64,000 nt of DNA, taken from assembly GCF_001039355.2 (NCBI RefSeq), contig NW_019776025.1, positions 62,001 to 126,000 on the forward strand, given 5' to 3'. The DNA is from Lingula anatina. Its lineage: Eukaryota; Brachiopoda; Lingulata; Lingulida; Lingulidae. The first letter of the stretch is position 1. The number at the start of each line of letters is the position of its first letter. The translations under genes and the position numbers were made by a program. Positions 38,111 to 50,569 of the stretch are shown here, in pieces. The notes beneath the pieces were generated by a model. It was not told the DNA's origin, searched no databases, and worked only from the letters and a program-made list of their open reading frames with translations.

Positions 38111-38749
38111 TTCCCATTTTGTTATGAGAGTAGCTTTTTGTTGTAATTATCTCCTAATGTGTTTTGTATCATGAAGGAAATAAGAATATCGACATTATAG
38201 AGGTTAAGTATAGTGTTAATCTCCAAAGGCAATTATATGTCGGAATGCGATGGGGTTTCCACTTTAGGTATCTATTGTAGTATTGCTCTCAAAGCTAATG
38301 ACTATTATCTTTAATTTGATGTGCCTGGATGCGGTATCATAATTTGGTCTTTTTCCTGTTAAGATATCATTTGGATGGTGTTTTTCACACTAAATCGTCA
38401 TAACAATCGGCATAATTTTGGCCTTTTGTTACATATCGATAAAAAAAAATTGACATGTTAATTGGGAATCCCACCCCGTGGCATTACACTGTCACCACCA
38501 CACGTTTTGTGTTCGTTTAATTAAGGTCGTGTTTATCTGGACTCTCCTGTACACGCGAGTTCTGTCATTGCTGTTCTGGCCCTTTTTGAGGGCATTTGTA
38601 GTGTCCTTTTATCCTTATGTCCGACAAATAATGAAAATGGTCCTGTACAGGGCATTTGATACATGTACAAGGTCGAACTGACCTAGGTCTGTTGGTAAAT
38701 TGAAATAAGGATCAAACTCAATCTCTTTTGAAAAAATAAACAAGTACGG

Positions 38750-39110
38750 GTGAGCCAGTCACGGCGCAGTAGGCAACGTGCACGGTGGGGAAAAAATCCC
38801 AAAGCCATCATCAACCATGGTAACGGAAAGTCACGAGTTCAATTCCCGGATGACGCATGTCACCCCACCGCAGCAACAGCCTAGCCCCGGAATCGGAAAG
38901 TCACAAGAACGAATGAGACTCGTAACATGTTCCCCTTTTTTTCTTTTACCTCGCTGGTTTGTACGATTTGCCTGAAGGTGTTTTTGATCCTTTTTAAGGG
39001 GGTGTCCATGCCGTTATCACCTCCTCCTACTAATCTCGCCCTAAACCGGTAGCGTTTCTGTTCTCTGCCCCCGCAGATGGCCCCTCATCACTGGCCGCCT
39101 TTTTTGTAAT
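38750..39110 (+). mobile_element. Degenerate tRNA-derived SINE
   Basis: An A-box-like CGGCGCAGTAGGCAACGTG begins at 38762 and a B-box-like GAGTTCAATTCCC is at 38835-38847, with a G/C-rich body and a T-rich end near 39100. It is more decayed than the SINE near 29.8 kb. Confidence 0.45.
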
Positions 39111-39667
39111 AATTTGTAATACCCATATATTTTTTCTCTCAGTTGATCAGACAGCATGAAAGTAAGTTGAAATATATAGTCATATTTTTACCCGCTTAAC
39201 AATAAACATGTTTCACTCAATACGTATTAAATATGCTTGAGATCAAAATACAGACTATACATGTATATTGAAAAGTTTCAGACTAAAATATGAGTGACTT
39301 AAGTTTACAATATTTACAAAACCTTGTCAAATGAAGGCCTATATGTTGTGACAATATATAACCATACCGGTAACCTGAAGATGATGGTGCTGCTGCACAT
39401 ATATTATTTATATTTATAATAATATATTATTTATATATTTCGTTCTTCCGTTTATTATTTTTGATCTGACAAAAACAATTTATTTTGGAATAATCCGCAA
39501 TGATTCAAACACTATATTTCATTCGTGCACACTGAGGATGTTGACCTGATCTACCTGATCCTGATTGTATTGGAAATATAACACGGGCCCCATTATCAAG
39601 CTCCTCTCCCCATTACCCAACTCCTGGACGTTTCACTATCTGTTAGCTGTCATTGCGTGTGCGTGTA

Positions 39668-39848
39668 GCGCATTCAGCACAGCGGACTATCAGATCCGCG
39701 GATCAAATATGGTCAACCCACTCGAATGCTTGTGGCGTAATCCGCGCGCGGAATCTACACGATGTGTAATCGGGAATAGAGTGGCAAGCTTTTAGTTGGG
39801 TCGCCGTATATGATCCGCGGATCTGTTAGTCCGCTGTTCTGAATCCGC
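39668..39848. mobile_element. Short MITE-like element with about 50-base terminal inverted repeats
   Basis: Arms 39668-39719 and 39798-39848 are inverted copies centred on CAGATCCGCGGATCA-type sequence, with AGCGGACTA next to it in both. Total about 181 bases and non-coding. Confidence 0.75.
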
Positions 39849-40036
39849 TTTTTGATACAGTCATCGCCAACTCAACACACTGTAGCTTATTTAAGAAAAA
39901 CTTCAATAGATCCTCTTGGTAAAGATAGGTAACGCTCAGAAGAATTTGCATGTAATGTTCAAGTATGATTTTAAAACAAAAAGTGGATTAACTTTGAACA
40001 GAAGCGTAAACTAAATCAATTTGCATATATTACATC

Positions 40037-40352
40037 CAGTGGCCGATTTTTNNNNNNNNNNNNNNNNNNNNNNNNNNNNNNNNNNNNNNNNNNNNNNNNN
40101 NNNNNNNNNNNNNNNNNNNNNNNNNNNNNNNNNNNNNNNNNNNNNNNNNNNNNNNNNNNNNNNNNNNNNNNNNNNNNNNNNNNNNNNNNNNNNNNNNNNN
40201 NNNNNNNNNNNNNNNNNNNNNNNNNNNNNNNNNNNNNNNNNNNNNNNNNNNNNNNNNNNNNNNNNNNNNNNNNNNNNNNNNNNNNNNNNNNNNNNNNNNN
40301 NNNNNNNNNNNNNNNNNNNNNNNNNNNNNNNNNNNNNNNNNNGGTGGGGGGT

Positions 40353-40390
<38 letters not shown>

Positions 40391-40624
40391 CATGAGCCCC
40401 CTTCGATTTCTGAAAAAAAAGTCACACCAACGGTGCCCTCTTGAAATTAGAATTTTGATAAGCTGAACCATAGTTTTAAACCGTACCAAGTGTTAGCCCG
40501 CTAAAATACCGGAATTTTCGAAGCCCTTCAGCGGGCCCCGAACCCCACGCCATGGGGGAGGGGGTCGGCTTTGCTTCCGCGAACCCCCCCCCCCCCCCCT
40601 TCAAATAATCCGGCTCCGCCCCTG
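40037..40624. mobile_element. Probable hAT-like non-autonomous element spanning the assembly gap
   Basis: The left end CAGTGGCCGATTTT (from 40037) and the right end, read in reverse as CAGGGGCGGAGCCGGATT (to 40624), resemble each other and the CAGGGGCGGA-type ends common in animal hAT elements. The interior has a long poly-G tract (about 40343-40389), the gap, and a poly-C tract near 40587-40600. The expected 8-base target duplication was not clear. Confidence 0.45.
40052..40342. other. Assembly gap (N)
   Basis: A run of about 291 undetermined bases directly followed by a G homopolymer, a usual cause of assembly failure. Another single N is at 55340. Confidence 1.
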
Positions 40625-40864
40625 AAATGTATCATCGACGGATGGCACTGGACTATTTCAATATTTTAAAGTACAGTCCTGGAGCTGCAAAAACATGTAA
40701 AATTCGCTGCATGATCATCAATCTTCGAATTCGTTTAAATTAATAACAAAGCAGGTTAACTAAATTCGACATGGATTTTATTTGCATTTTATATGGCGAC
40801 ATATACATTATCAAATGTGCTTTCAGAAAATGGAACCATTTTGAAAAAGAATATCCTTTAGACT

Positions 40865-41669
40865 TTAAGGGCAATCCTTTCTGCTGTCAACGCATTTGTC
40901 GCTCTTCCGAGAGACCCGGATTTTGCCATAAGGACAGCCGCATCCTATGATACACTGCATGGTGCAGAACATGGCTTGTGGTTCCCCGCAGATGCTTGGA
41001 CACGCGGAATTACAGCCACTCCATATCAAGTCCCCGGTGCAAGTACCCTTATCTTCAACTGTGGGAGATATAAAATGGAAATGGTAAATAAGTCTGTGAG
41101 AGCAGAACATAGTTCAATGGCGCATATAGAATAGATCAGTACATACAATGAAAGCTACAGGAACGTAGCCAGGGGCGCTCGGTGGGTTCGAAAGAACCCC
41201 CTTTTTGCCAGGAAAAGGTCCCCTCTGGGTAAAATTTTATCTAGGTACATGAAGGTTTCATGGTAAAAGGTCCACTTTTCAGAAAAAGAACCCTCATTTT
41301 GAAATTGCTTGCTAAGGGGCTGGGCTGTATATGTGTGTGACGAAAACGGCGGCAGATCAGGTGGTGAGGGAGAGTTGAGGCGGCACGAGGATAAAACTGT
41401 ATAGTTCAGGGGCGAAAAATTTTCTCTCTCGTTTTTTTTCTTTTTTGTCATGCTTTTTGATATAGGATGGACAATTGGGTACTTTTGGAACAAAGCAGAG
41501 TAGGGCACGTGGACCATTGCAATTGATCTAATTGAGGGGTCACGCCAAGCAAACTCTCAGTAATCATTTAGACTGCCATATATTTACATAACTACTTACT
41601 TGCGTTAATTACAGTTCCACAGAACATTTGAGTCACAAGTACAAGTAAGAAGATTGCTGCAGCCTTCAT
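40865..41669 (-). CDS. TIL-domain secreted protease-inhibitor-like protein A4
   Basis: Coding exons 41600-41669 (signal peptide MKAAAIFLLVLVTQMFC) and 40865-41058 (TIL domain), phase-1 intron, 87 residues. Ten cysteines are in the family order; CTMQC gives a predicted P1 of Met, as in A1. The second exon begins VEDKGTC, so the mature N-terminus is more acidic than in A1-A3. The AATAAA signal is at 40777-40782. The coding intron carries an extra G/C-richer segment (about 41160-41540) beginning gtagccaggggcg, probably a further transposon fragment. It is the last A-type gene; the next gene at 45.5 kb is B-type. Confidence 0.87.
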
Positions 41670-41890
41670 TGTGTTGTTTTCTTCTGAAAAAAGAAACAAA
41701 CAAAATAACCTGGTAACACCTGAGTATGTAATATAACCGTATAAATTTACTTTTACTTAAAATTACGTAAAATAGTCCGTTTGAAAGTGGTTACCTTCAA
41801 AGAACAATGATCAGGTTAAGGTTTTTACAAGCACTGGCGAATTTCACAGACTTGGCGTCTTAAGTTAAATATGAAGTAACGATTCTTACC

Positions 41891-41965
41891 TTGTATATCC
41901 CGAGTCACAGCAAGCGAAGCAACAAGATGACCGCGGGCAACAGAGACCGACACTCTTATAGCGCC
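41891..41965 (-). promoter_or_regulatory. Promoter and 5' non-coding exon of TIL gene A4
   Basis: TATA-like GGCGCTATAAGAG (41953-41964 on the minus strand) and a short exon ending at 41891 before donor GTAAG, about 220 bases from the start codon. Confidence 0.65.
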
Positions 41966-44900
41966 TTACTCACCTGATTAGGTATCAAAATAGCGCTCTC
42001 TTATTGCCTCCTTTATTTGATTTACACCATGAAGGTGATAAGGCTATCGTGATTATCACACCAGTTACTTTTGCTCTGCTGACTTCAAAGCTTAACATCA
42101 AAACAGGCTAATTGTAACATTTAGACAGTGTTGATAATATGTGGATATTCACAACAATCCGCTTCTTTGATTAGATGATTCTGCATGGATGTGTGCCGTT
42201 AGTACATGTCACCATGATTTGACTTCTTACATCTCAGTCATACACGCAGTAACGTAAAATACACTAATATACTAGAGTTGGTACATGTAGCATCAAAAAC
42301 ATCTTGAAATACAAAGTAACACTCGTACCCGTTAAGATCTTTTAAAATGATGACAAAAAATAAAAAAATGTTTTTGTCTGTAGAATTCTAGTTCAAGGGA
42401 CATGGGTTGCTTTTAATCAGTGGATTAGCCATACGAGTGCTTGCCAGTCGTGAGTGTAATGTGCAGCCTTGTCCTTGACATCAAAATGAACAGATAATGA
42501 GCATTCAGTGGATCAAATCTTACAGTGTCCACAAGCCTGAGTACTGGTATTATAGTTATGTCATTGGGTACAGTTTTCATTAAGTAAACAGTATATGATA
42601 AATGTCTCAGTTTTACGGGAGCACAAAGCCACAATTTATTCTACGCCGTTTTACATAGAAACTTATCTCTAACCGGTTTGGTGTAGCTACATACAGAGAA
42701 ATCTCGCTGTCCTTCTGTGGAGGTAAGGCCTGCGTAGAGCAGACGTGATATCTCTTCAGCCGCTCCCTTAACAAAATATCAGGCCTACCGCAAACACTCT
42801 TGCAATTTGCTGCAAATTTGCGAGAACATGAATATCTTGTAGCAAACTCACTCCAAACTTAGGAGGTTCTACCAAATTTGCTTCAAATTAGCAGCAATAC
42901 AACTCTTTCTCGCAAACTCCTGCAAACTGTTGCTGCAAAATTTTAGCTGCTAACTTTTCATTTTACTGAGGGATGTACCATTGTGATTCTCAATAAGCTT
43001 CTCTGGGTGAAACGATATATATCCACATGTAATGGGACAGACTACGACTCAAAGGTTGCTATATTTACCTGTGATACTTGAAGTGATCTGCTCGAGATCA
43101 GATGCGCGCTAGAGAATCCAGTTTTATGACCAGATTTATTAGATTTATTCCAGAATATCCTTTGTGGGGTTTTCCTTGCCCAGTGCGTTTGGGCACCAGT
43201 CAAGGTTATGGCCTCTTTGTAACCCCACAAATGAAATTTGTGCAAAATTGTTGGTAAATAATAACTTTTGCTGACTCGTCGCATCATAATTTGTAGGATG
43301 ATGAGTCTTATTGAATATTTGATATATAATTTTTATCCCTAAGGCCATAACATTTAATACAGGCAATAATTTGCTACATTGTTATTAAATGCACTTGTTC
43401 TAAAAGCCAACACATTCTTGTATTAAACTGCAAAAAAGTTAATAGATCAAGTTGCAATAGTTGAGATGCCTGACGCGTACCATTGTATCTCTTTATAAGT
43501 CAGAGGCAATATTTCTGCCACTGAAAAAACATATTTTAAGTTTAAAGTGAACACACGACTGTAGTAATTAATTCTTCGATGTAATGTTTTATAACTGCAA
43601 AAAGAAGATTGTTTTCGTTTCTTTTTACATACATTTCAATTTTTTTTCTAAATTAAAAAAAATATATAATAATAATAAATGTTGTCTGCAATTGCAACTG
43701 CAAGGGCCAATTAAGTAATACAATAAATGCATGCGTGGCTTATCTATCTATCTATCTATCTAATGATAATAATAATTATTGAGTGTCATCTGCAAAATAA
43801 CTGTCTTAAGATTGTGTTTGGAGATGACATCCTCAAGGGGCACATACCCTAGGTTCTACATTTCGGTTTTGCCAGCTCGATCTTGATTTCATATATAACC
43901 CATTCCAGCAAACCTGTGAAGCTATCCCATGAAAATGTTTGAATAGTTAGCAAGCTAGCTTTACAGTGGCCCTGATACTCAGGGCAGGGGCACAGTGCAT
44001 GAAGTGAAAAAAGTAAAGGGCCCAGAACTGACCCCTGAGGAACACACTACAACATGTACGTAAGAGTTTCTGGGTCAGATAATAAGGACTGGATTGCTAC
44101 TCCTTGTTTCTTTTCATGTGAGTGTAGAGTGTAGCCAATCAAGCATCACTCCTTTATACCAAACTGATACTGCAGCCGCTGAGGTAAAATATTGTTGAAA
44201 GATCCATGAGAACTAAAATGACATTACAATGAGTGTAAAATGAAAACATTGTATCATTGTGAACCCTCATTAAGTGTTATCAATAAGCTCGCCCCGGTGT
44301 TTATCAGTTTATCTGAGGCTATCCTCAGAAAAAAATAAATAAACGAAAGAAAGTTGGAATGCAGTAATGCGGAAATGCACTGGGTACACTGCACAATTGT
44401 CTTAGTTAGCATTATATCTACATTGAGTATAAAATTTATTTCTGTGATGCTTTAATTACCATCAATTCATTTGTCCTCATCCTAAAATCAGAATTTAAAA
44501 AAAAACTCTACTATAAATATGCACGCCTCTGTCATTTCAAGTATATAATACAGATTGTATTGTATAAGACATGGGCTGATAATATACAGGTGAGTTGCCA
44601 GTCACCCGTGAAATTCAGGGTTCATGTACATGTACTGTACGCCAGTGGTTATCCCGACGGTGGCAAAAATAATGAGAAATATAATGAATAAATAATCGTT
44701 ATTAGTCTTGTCAAACTTCAAATAAATAACTCATTCAACGAGCGTCCTTGAAACATCTTATTTCCTGGATAATAATGTTGTGCTTTGGGATCCTGTACTG
44801 TTTTTGGCACTCGATACATTTTATGCATACTGCATACGGGTTCCCATATAATACTAGAAGTAAACACTACATGCATGCGTTTCTATTTGGAAAAAACACC

Positions 44901-45400
44901 AAGACAAATATATTTTCAACACGTTACATCTCAATGTGCATCCAATTGCTTCACCACAAAATACAGGATAATATGATATTTGTTCTTTAAATATGGAAAT
45001 ATTCAGTGGCAGCATGAAGATAATAAAATACGACAGGCCAGGATCTCGTGTGTGTATATCATTTCGTTGCATCTCAGTTTTCTTAATCTGTGTTTACTTG
45101 GCTAAATAAAACATCCAGCAGGCCATACAAGATAAAAAAAATACCTCTGCGATCTCGACCACATGGTCATTAACGCTGGATATGTCTTTCATCGGCATTA
45201 TTTTCTAAAATTTAATTGGTTTAGTATAGTCTGGTTATATGTGATATGGACGACCTCCGTGTTTTAGCCATTTTCTGGGTTATATTTGCGTTACGTTACT
45301 ACATATTGTGCAGGCAAAGAAATGGGATAAGCAAGAAAATTGGTTGCATCCGGCCAGCATCTAATATCAAACAGCCCGAAAATGACAAAATATTGCAGAT
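41966..45400. other. Stretch without a supported gene between the A and B subfamilies
   Basis: AT-rich, with a (TCTA) microsatellite at 43740-43762 and a segment near 43200-43250 (CCTCTTTGTAACCCCACAAA) that recurs near 51880, hence an interspersed repeat. Near 42797-42945, TTGC-rich blocks form a weak inverted repeat. No TIL exon fragments were recognised. Confidence 0.55.
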
Positions 45401-45481
45401 AATCTCAATTCTGTTTATTATATTTCATTTAATTAAAATCATACTTGGTGACAGAATGTTGAGACAATATTGATTGCCGTT

Positions 45482-45992
45482 TCACTGCGGACATTCCTCC
45501 CTGCTCTTCACACACTGGGTGCTGGTCTCGCTGACCCGGATTTTCTTGTCCTGGGGGCAAGCACAGCCAGAGACACACATCATGATGCAGAACAACTGTT
45601 CCTCTTTCCCGCAAACCGGCGGACACGCGGTACCGCAGGAGTACCACTGCAAATCCCCCGGACATACCGGTATTTTAGGCCGATTGGATCGCACCAACTT
45701 CTTCCCTTGATATGAAGCGTACAGTACTAAAGCATACTCATATGGTTGAATTTATCGTCACCATGTATCAATTAGGTGATGAGAGATTAGTTTTCAAAGA
45801 AAAAATTGCGAAAAAACTAATCAAAAACTTGGAAGGCAAATCAGCTTTATACAGTTGCCAGTGGTTAAAATTGACTACACCCCAATTAACGTTGGACGTC
45901 ACTTATGGTACTTCGTACGCGTAGGCCTACTTACACATCACACAGTCTGTCCCAACTGTTAGCAAAACTACCAAGACAATCACGATCTTCAT
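45482..45992 (-). CDS. TIL-domain secreted protease-inhibitor-like protein B1
   Basis: Coding exons 45935-45992 (signal peptide MKIVIVLVVLLTVGTDC) and 45482-45705 (TIL domain), phase-1 intron, 93 residues. B-type domains differ from A-type in having GKEEQLF between Cys4 and Cys5 and one extra residue between Cys8 and Cys9. The Cys5-Cys6 segment CIMMC gives a predicted P1 of Met. The AATAAA signal is at 45413-45418. The exon-1 donor is GTAAGT. The second half of the TIL exon is identical over 101 bases to B2, although the introns are clearly diverged. Its promoter copy lacks a short block present in the other B promoters. Confidence 0.88.
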
Positions 45993-46841
45993 TGCATCAG
46001 TGTTCACCTGAAATATATGCAATGGTTTGAAATACACGATAGAAAAATACATGGGATGGCGTGAGATTATAATTCTTATGCAAAGTTTTTTTGGTAAATT
46101 AATTTTTCAGTTTGCATAAATGCATTTTTTCGTCAATTTTAACAAATCATACATATTTTATTTTAATACTTTATGTTAAAAAAGGAGATAGCCTGAAGTG
46201 GCAAGCATGTTTGAAGTTTGCGACCAAAGGAAATAACACAAGAAAAAAGATGAGCATAAACTAAGAACATGCGTCTGCCAAAACGGTTCCGCTGGTAATA
46301 AAATATTTTGATTCTTCAAATATCTTGGTAAGGTAATCTGGAATAAGTGTATGGCATGAGCGACAGACTTCCTGTTCATATTACCAAGCCTCTCAACAAA
46401 CAAGCATAAAATAGTACTATAGTACAGTAGGTCATTTTTGTCACACTTCGTAGTTACCGTAGTGAATATGACATTTTGACAATCATAAATTTAATGAGAC
46501 TAGGCAGGTAGTATGCGACGATGCTGGGTGGAACGTGACGCTTTTGTCACCCAGTTACATAATGAGCGGAGTATTCAAAGTGCAATATTAATGTTTATTT
46601 TGACTTTTAACTCGGCGTGTCATTACATAAAGTCCTTGCAATCAACAACGGTCGGAGAGTGAGAGGCCAGAGTGAATTTTTAAATTGCAAATCGATCAAC
46701 GTGCATATGACATCAGCGCTCAACTTATCAACAAAATTAAACTTTATTGTGCAAATGTAGGTATATGTTGTTGTATGTGTTTTAATACAAACAATGACCC
46801 ATCGACTTAACACAAAGAAATGTTTTAAATATTACCTTCAC

Positions 46842-47022
46842 CCACCGTTGCAATTTCCAAACAGCCTGCTGATCTTCGCGTGTGTGTCTTCAATAGTGAC
46901 CCTTTCAAGTTTGCTTTAAACTGATCAGAAACCAGAGCTATCGACAATATGTTACAGTCGTCTGTACTTAAATGAGTATATAAGGACACAGTACACGTGA
47001 TCACCATTCACCGCCCTTGAAA
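46842..47022 (-). promoter_or_regulatory. Promoter and 5' non-coding exon of TIL gene B1
   Basis: E-box CACGTG at 46994-46999, a TATATAA at 46977-46983 and a non-coding exon reaching to about 46842-46846 (GCAACGGTGG/GTGAAG or GCAACG/GTGGGT). The block with GATATGCTGGCGCAATATC, between TATA and E-box in other B genes, is missing. The CRE-like word has become TTACATCC. Confidence 0.6.
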
Positions 47023-47441
47023 GATTACATCCTGACAATGCTATCTCCTAATCCAGCTCAAATGTACACGTATTCTGCACAAGATTATTCTGTTATATCA
47101 TTCCCTGTAATGAGTTATAAGCATAACCCTGGAGACAAAATTGAATTATACATAAAAGCATAACGCCAATTTTGTGTCATACAAAACTGGCATCTAAAAT
47201 GGATAATTTGTCTCTGCGTTTTAGCCCTTTGCTGTGTTGTATTTGCATTACGTTGCAATGTATTGTCCAGGCATAGTACTTGGGTAAACAAAAGAAGATT
47301 GATTACATCCAACCAGCATCTTATATCATAAAGCCCGAAAATGACACAACATTACAGATAATCTCAATTCCGTTTATTACATATCATTTTAATTAAAATC
47401 ATACTTGGTGACAGAATATTGAGACAATATTGATTGCCATT

Positions 47442-47918
47442 TCACTGCGGACAGTCCTCCCTGCTCTTCACACACTGGGTGCTGGTCTCGCTGACCCGGA
47501 TTTTCTTGTCCTGGGGGCAAGCACAGCCAGAGACACACATCATGATGCAGAACAATTGTTCCTCTTTCCCGCAAATCTGCGGACACGCGGAACCGCAGGA
47601 ATACCACTCTAAATCTCCCGGGCATATTTTAGTTGGCTCGGTTGGTTTCAATTTCTTCCCTAGATGTGAATCGTAAAGTATTCTCACTTGGTTGTATTTG
47701 TTGTAAGTATGTATCACTTAGTTGGTAAGAGACTCGTTTTCAAAGAAGAATGTCAGAATTCTAATATAATATTGGAAGGCAAATCAGCTATATATACTGT
47801 TGTCAATGGACAAAAATGACTTCGCCCAAATCAAAACCGTTACTAATGGCACTTCTTACTTACGTCTGCAGTCTATCCCAACTGCCAGTAAGAGTACAAA
47901 GACAATTACAATCTTCAT
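47442..47918 (-). CDS. TIL-domain secreted protease-inhibitor-like protein B2
   Basis: Coding exons 47864-47918 (signal peptide MKIVIVFVLLLAVGIDC) and 47442-47659 (TIL domain), phase-1 intron, 90 residues. Ten cysteines; CIMMC gives a predicted P1 of Met, as in B1. The linker before the first cysteine (KKLKPTEPTKIC) differs from that of B1, whereas the rest of the domain is almost identical. The AATAAA signal is at 47373-47378. Confidence 0.88.
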
Positions 47919-48511
47919 CTTATCAGAGTTGACCTGGAATTATAATGGTTTGAAATAAACTATATACAAGACGCATGAGATATGGCATTAGATTATAATT
48001 CTTAAGCAGTTTTTCCGGTAAATTACTTTTTCATTTTGCATTTTTGCTTTTTCTTGCAATTTTGACAAAGTAAAAAAGTTTTATGCTTAACATTTGATGC
48101 TATAATAAATGAAAAATCTGAAAGTGCTAAGCATGTATGAAGTTCGTGGCCACAGGAAATAAAGGTTGAATGCATAATATGAAGCTGCATAATGCATATG
48201 TTTGTGTTGTGATAAGATTGTTTCTGATACATGTATTTGACAAAAACTAGGGGTTAAAATAGAGAATCAAATTAATGCCATTGTGCTAATACAGCAAGAA
48301 GGGATCCGATTTTCAATCTTTCAACAACAAAGTATCAAGTAAGACGCAAGAACAAATATGTGCATGTACTAAGAACATGTGTCTGCCAAAACGGTTCTAC
48401 TGGGATTAGAGTAAAATATCTTGAATCTTAAAAAAATCTTGGTAAAATAATCTGGGAATAAGTGCATGCGTGATATAAACGACAGGCCTCCTGTTCATGC
48501 TCACAAGCCTC

Positions 48512-48550
48512 GAAACAAACAAACAAACAAACAAACAAACAAACAAAAAA
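48512..48550. repeat. (CAAA)n microsatellite
   Basis: Nine or so tandem CAAA units in the first intron of B2. Confidence 0.9.
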
Positions 48551-48993
48551 CATAAAATAGAACCATAGGAAATAACTGCGGAAAATTGTTGACTGATCTG
48601 GGTCATTTTTGTCACACGTTGTAGTAACGGTAGTAAATATGACATTTTTGTCAAGTATAAAGTTAATGAGACTAAGCAGGTAGTATGCGACGATGCTGGG
48701 TGGAACGTGCCGCTTTTGTCACTCAGTTATATAATGAGCAGAGCATTCAGACTGCAATATTAATGTTCATTTTTACTTTTAACTCGGATAACAACGGTCG
48801 GAGAGTGAGAAGTCAGAGTAAAATTTTTAATTGCAAATCGATCAACGTTTGGAAGTCCATAGGTCTTTAACGATCAACTGTCCCACAAAATTTAACGTTT
48901 TTGTGTAAAGCAAGTTATTGTACGTATCGAAATATGAAATAGGCACCGTCGACTAAACACAGATGAATAGTTATAAATGTTACTATCACTCAC

Positions 48994-49170
48994 CGTGGCA
49001 ATGTCCAAACAACCGATTGATTTTCGTATTTGGTTTCAACAGTGACCCTTTCAAGTTTGATTTAAACTGATCAAAAAACAGAGTTATCGACCATATGTTA
49101 CAGTTGTCTATACTTGAAGGAGGATATGCCGGCGCAATATCACATGACACAGTACACGTGATCACCAGTC
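48994..49170 (-). promoter_or_regulatory. Promoter and 5' non-coding exon of TIL gene B2
   Basis: E-box CACGTG at 49155-49160, next to TCATGTGATATTGCGCC (minus strand), then a TATA-like GTATAGAC and a non-coding exon ending at 48994 with donor GTGAGT. The CRE-like word is degraded (TTACATCA). Confidence 0.65.
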
Positions 49171-49550
49171 ACCGCCCTTGATTACATCATAAAAATGTCA
49201 TTCACTACTCCAGCTAAAATGTACCCCGCAAAAGATGATTCTGTAATGTATCGCTCCCCGTAATGATTCCCAAACATAACCCTGGAGACAAAATTAAATT
49301 ATACATACAAGCATAACGACAATTTTATATCATACAAATCTGATATCTAATAAGGATCATTTGTTGTCGTCTTTCTGTGTTGTATTTGCGTTTCGTTACT
49401 AGAGTACTGAGGTAAACAAAATCAGCATCTTATGTAATAAAGCCCAAAAATGACAAAATATTGCAGATAATCTCAATGCTGTTTATTAAAATTCATTTTG
49501 ATTGAAATCATACTTGTTGACAGAATATTGAGATAATAGTGATTGTCGTT

Positions 49551-50037
49551 TCACTGCGGACATTCCTCCCTACTCTTCACACATTGGGTGCTGGTCTTGC
49601 TGATCCGGATTTTCTTGTCCCGGGGACAAGCACAGCCAATGGCACACATCTGGATGCAGCGGATTTGCTCTTTTTTTCCCGCAAACCAGCGGACACGCGG
49701 TACCGCAGTAGGACCACTCCAAATCTCCCGGACATAAGCTTGATAGGTAGGTTGGCCCCAATTTTTCCACTAGATTGAATTAATTTTTTTAAAAAAATAT
49801 GAAGTACAAAGTATACTCGTTTGGTTTTATCTATTGTTATTATTCACATTACGGTTACAAAAGACTCGTTTTCAAAGAAAGGTTTAGAAATTTAATTTTA
49901 AAAAATTGGAAAGAAAATTAGTTTTATACAATTGCCGTGAGACTGGTTTTCTTAACCGCTACTAATGTTACTTCTTACTTACGATTGCAGTCTATCCCAA
50001 CTGCTAGTAAAAGCACAAAGACAATCACGGTCTTCAT
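49551..50037 (-). pseudogene. TIL-domain gene copy B3, frameshifted
   Basis: Exon 49983-50037 (signal peptide MKTVIVFVLLLAVGIDC) and exon 49551-49769 keep the gene structure of B2 and B4, but the summed coding length is not a multiple of three. The frame is intact through Cys4 (CPLVCGK) and then shifts within a run of seven A (minus strand; T run at about 49671-49677) where B1, B2 and B4 have no such run. Downstream, the family sequence continues in another frame to the usual stop position. The shift removes Cys5 to Cys10 from the reading frame. It could be an assembly homopolymer error, but the promoter of this copy is also split by an insertion and its first intron carries several foreign elements, so decay is more likely. 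Confidence 0.8.
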
Positions 50038-50466
50038 CTTATTAGTGATGCCTTGGAATTACTGTTTGAAAAAAAAAAAACGAAAGACAAAACACATAAG
50101 ATGACATAAGATTATATTTTTTATGCAAATTTTTTATCGGTAAATTAATTTTTCAGTTTGCATATATGCTTTTTTTCGTCAATTTTAACAAACTGTAGAT
50201 ATTTCATCTTAATACTTGGTGCTAAAAAAATTAGATAGCTGGAAGTAGCAAACATGTATGAAGTTGTGGTCACAGGAAATAACCCAAAAACTGCTACGTG
50301 TATGCACTATGAGCGAGCACTCGTCTGCCAAAACGGTTCCACTGGAAATAAAATATCTTAAATCTAAACATATCTTGGTAAAGTAATTTGGGAATAAGTG
50401 CATGTATGACATAAGCTACAGGCGTCCTGTTCATGATACCAAGTATCTAAACAAAGAAAGTGTGAG

Positions 50467-50569
50467 ATAATACACTGTCACCCATGCGATATATGCCATA
50501 ACACCTCGAGCGTCAGCGACAGATGTTCATGGCATACATGTATATCGCGAGAGGGTGACAGTGTATTAT
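50467..50569. mobile_element. Palindromic MITE-like element in the first intron of B3
   Basis: A perfect inverted repeat TAATACACTGTCACCC at 50468-50483 and 50553-50568 encloses a second partly inverted block (GCGATATATGCCAT against ATGGCATACATGTATATCGC). About 103 bases, non-coding. Confidence 0.75.

Noticed and set aside
40016-40489. Long frames across the N gap with poly-Pro or poly-Gly
   Set aside because: Produced by undetermined bases and a G/C homopolymer.
42797-42945. TTGC-rich inverted repeat
   Set aside because: Matches are short and made of a simple TTTGC word; not enough to call an element.
45470-45715. Plus-strand open frames opposite the TIL exons (also at 47430, 49539, 53676, 55485, 60141)
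   Set aside because: They are antisense shadows of cysteine-rich coding exons and repeat in every copy for that reason.
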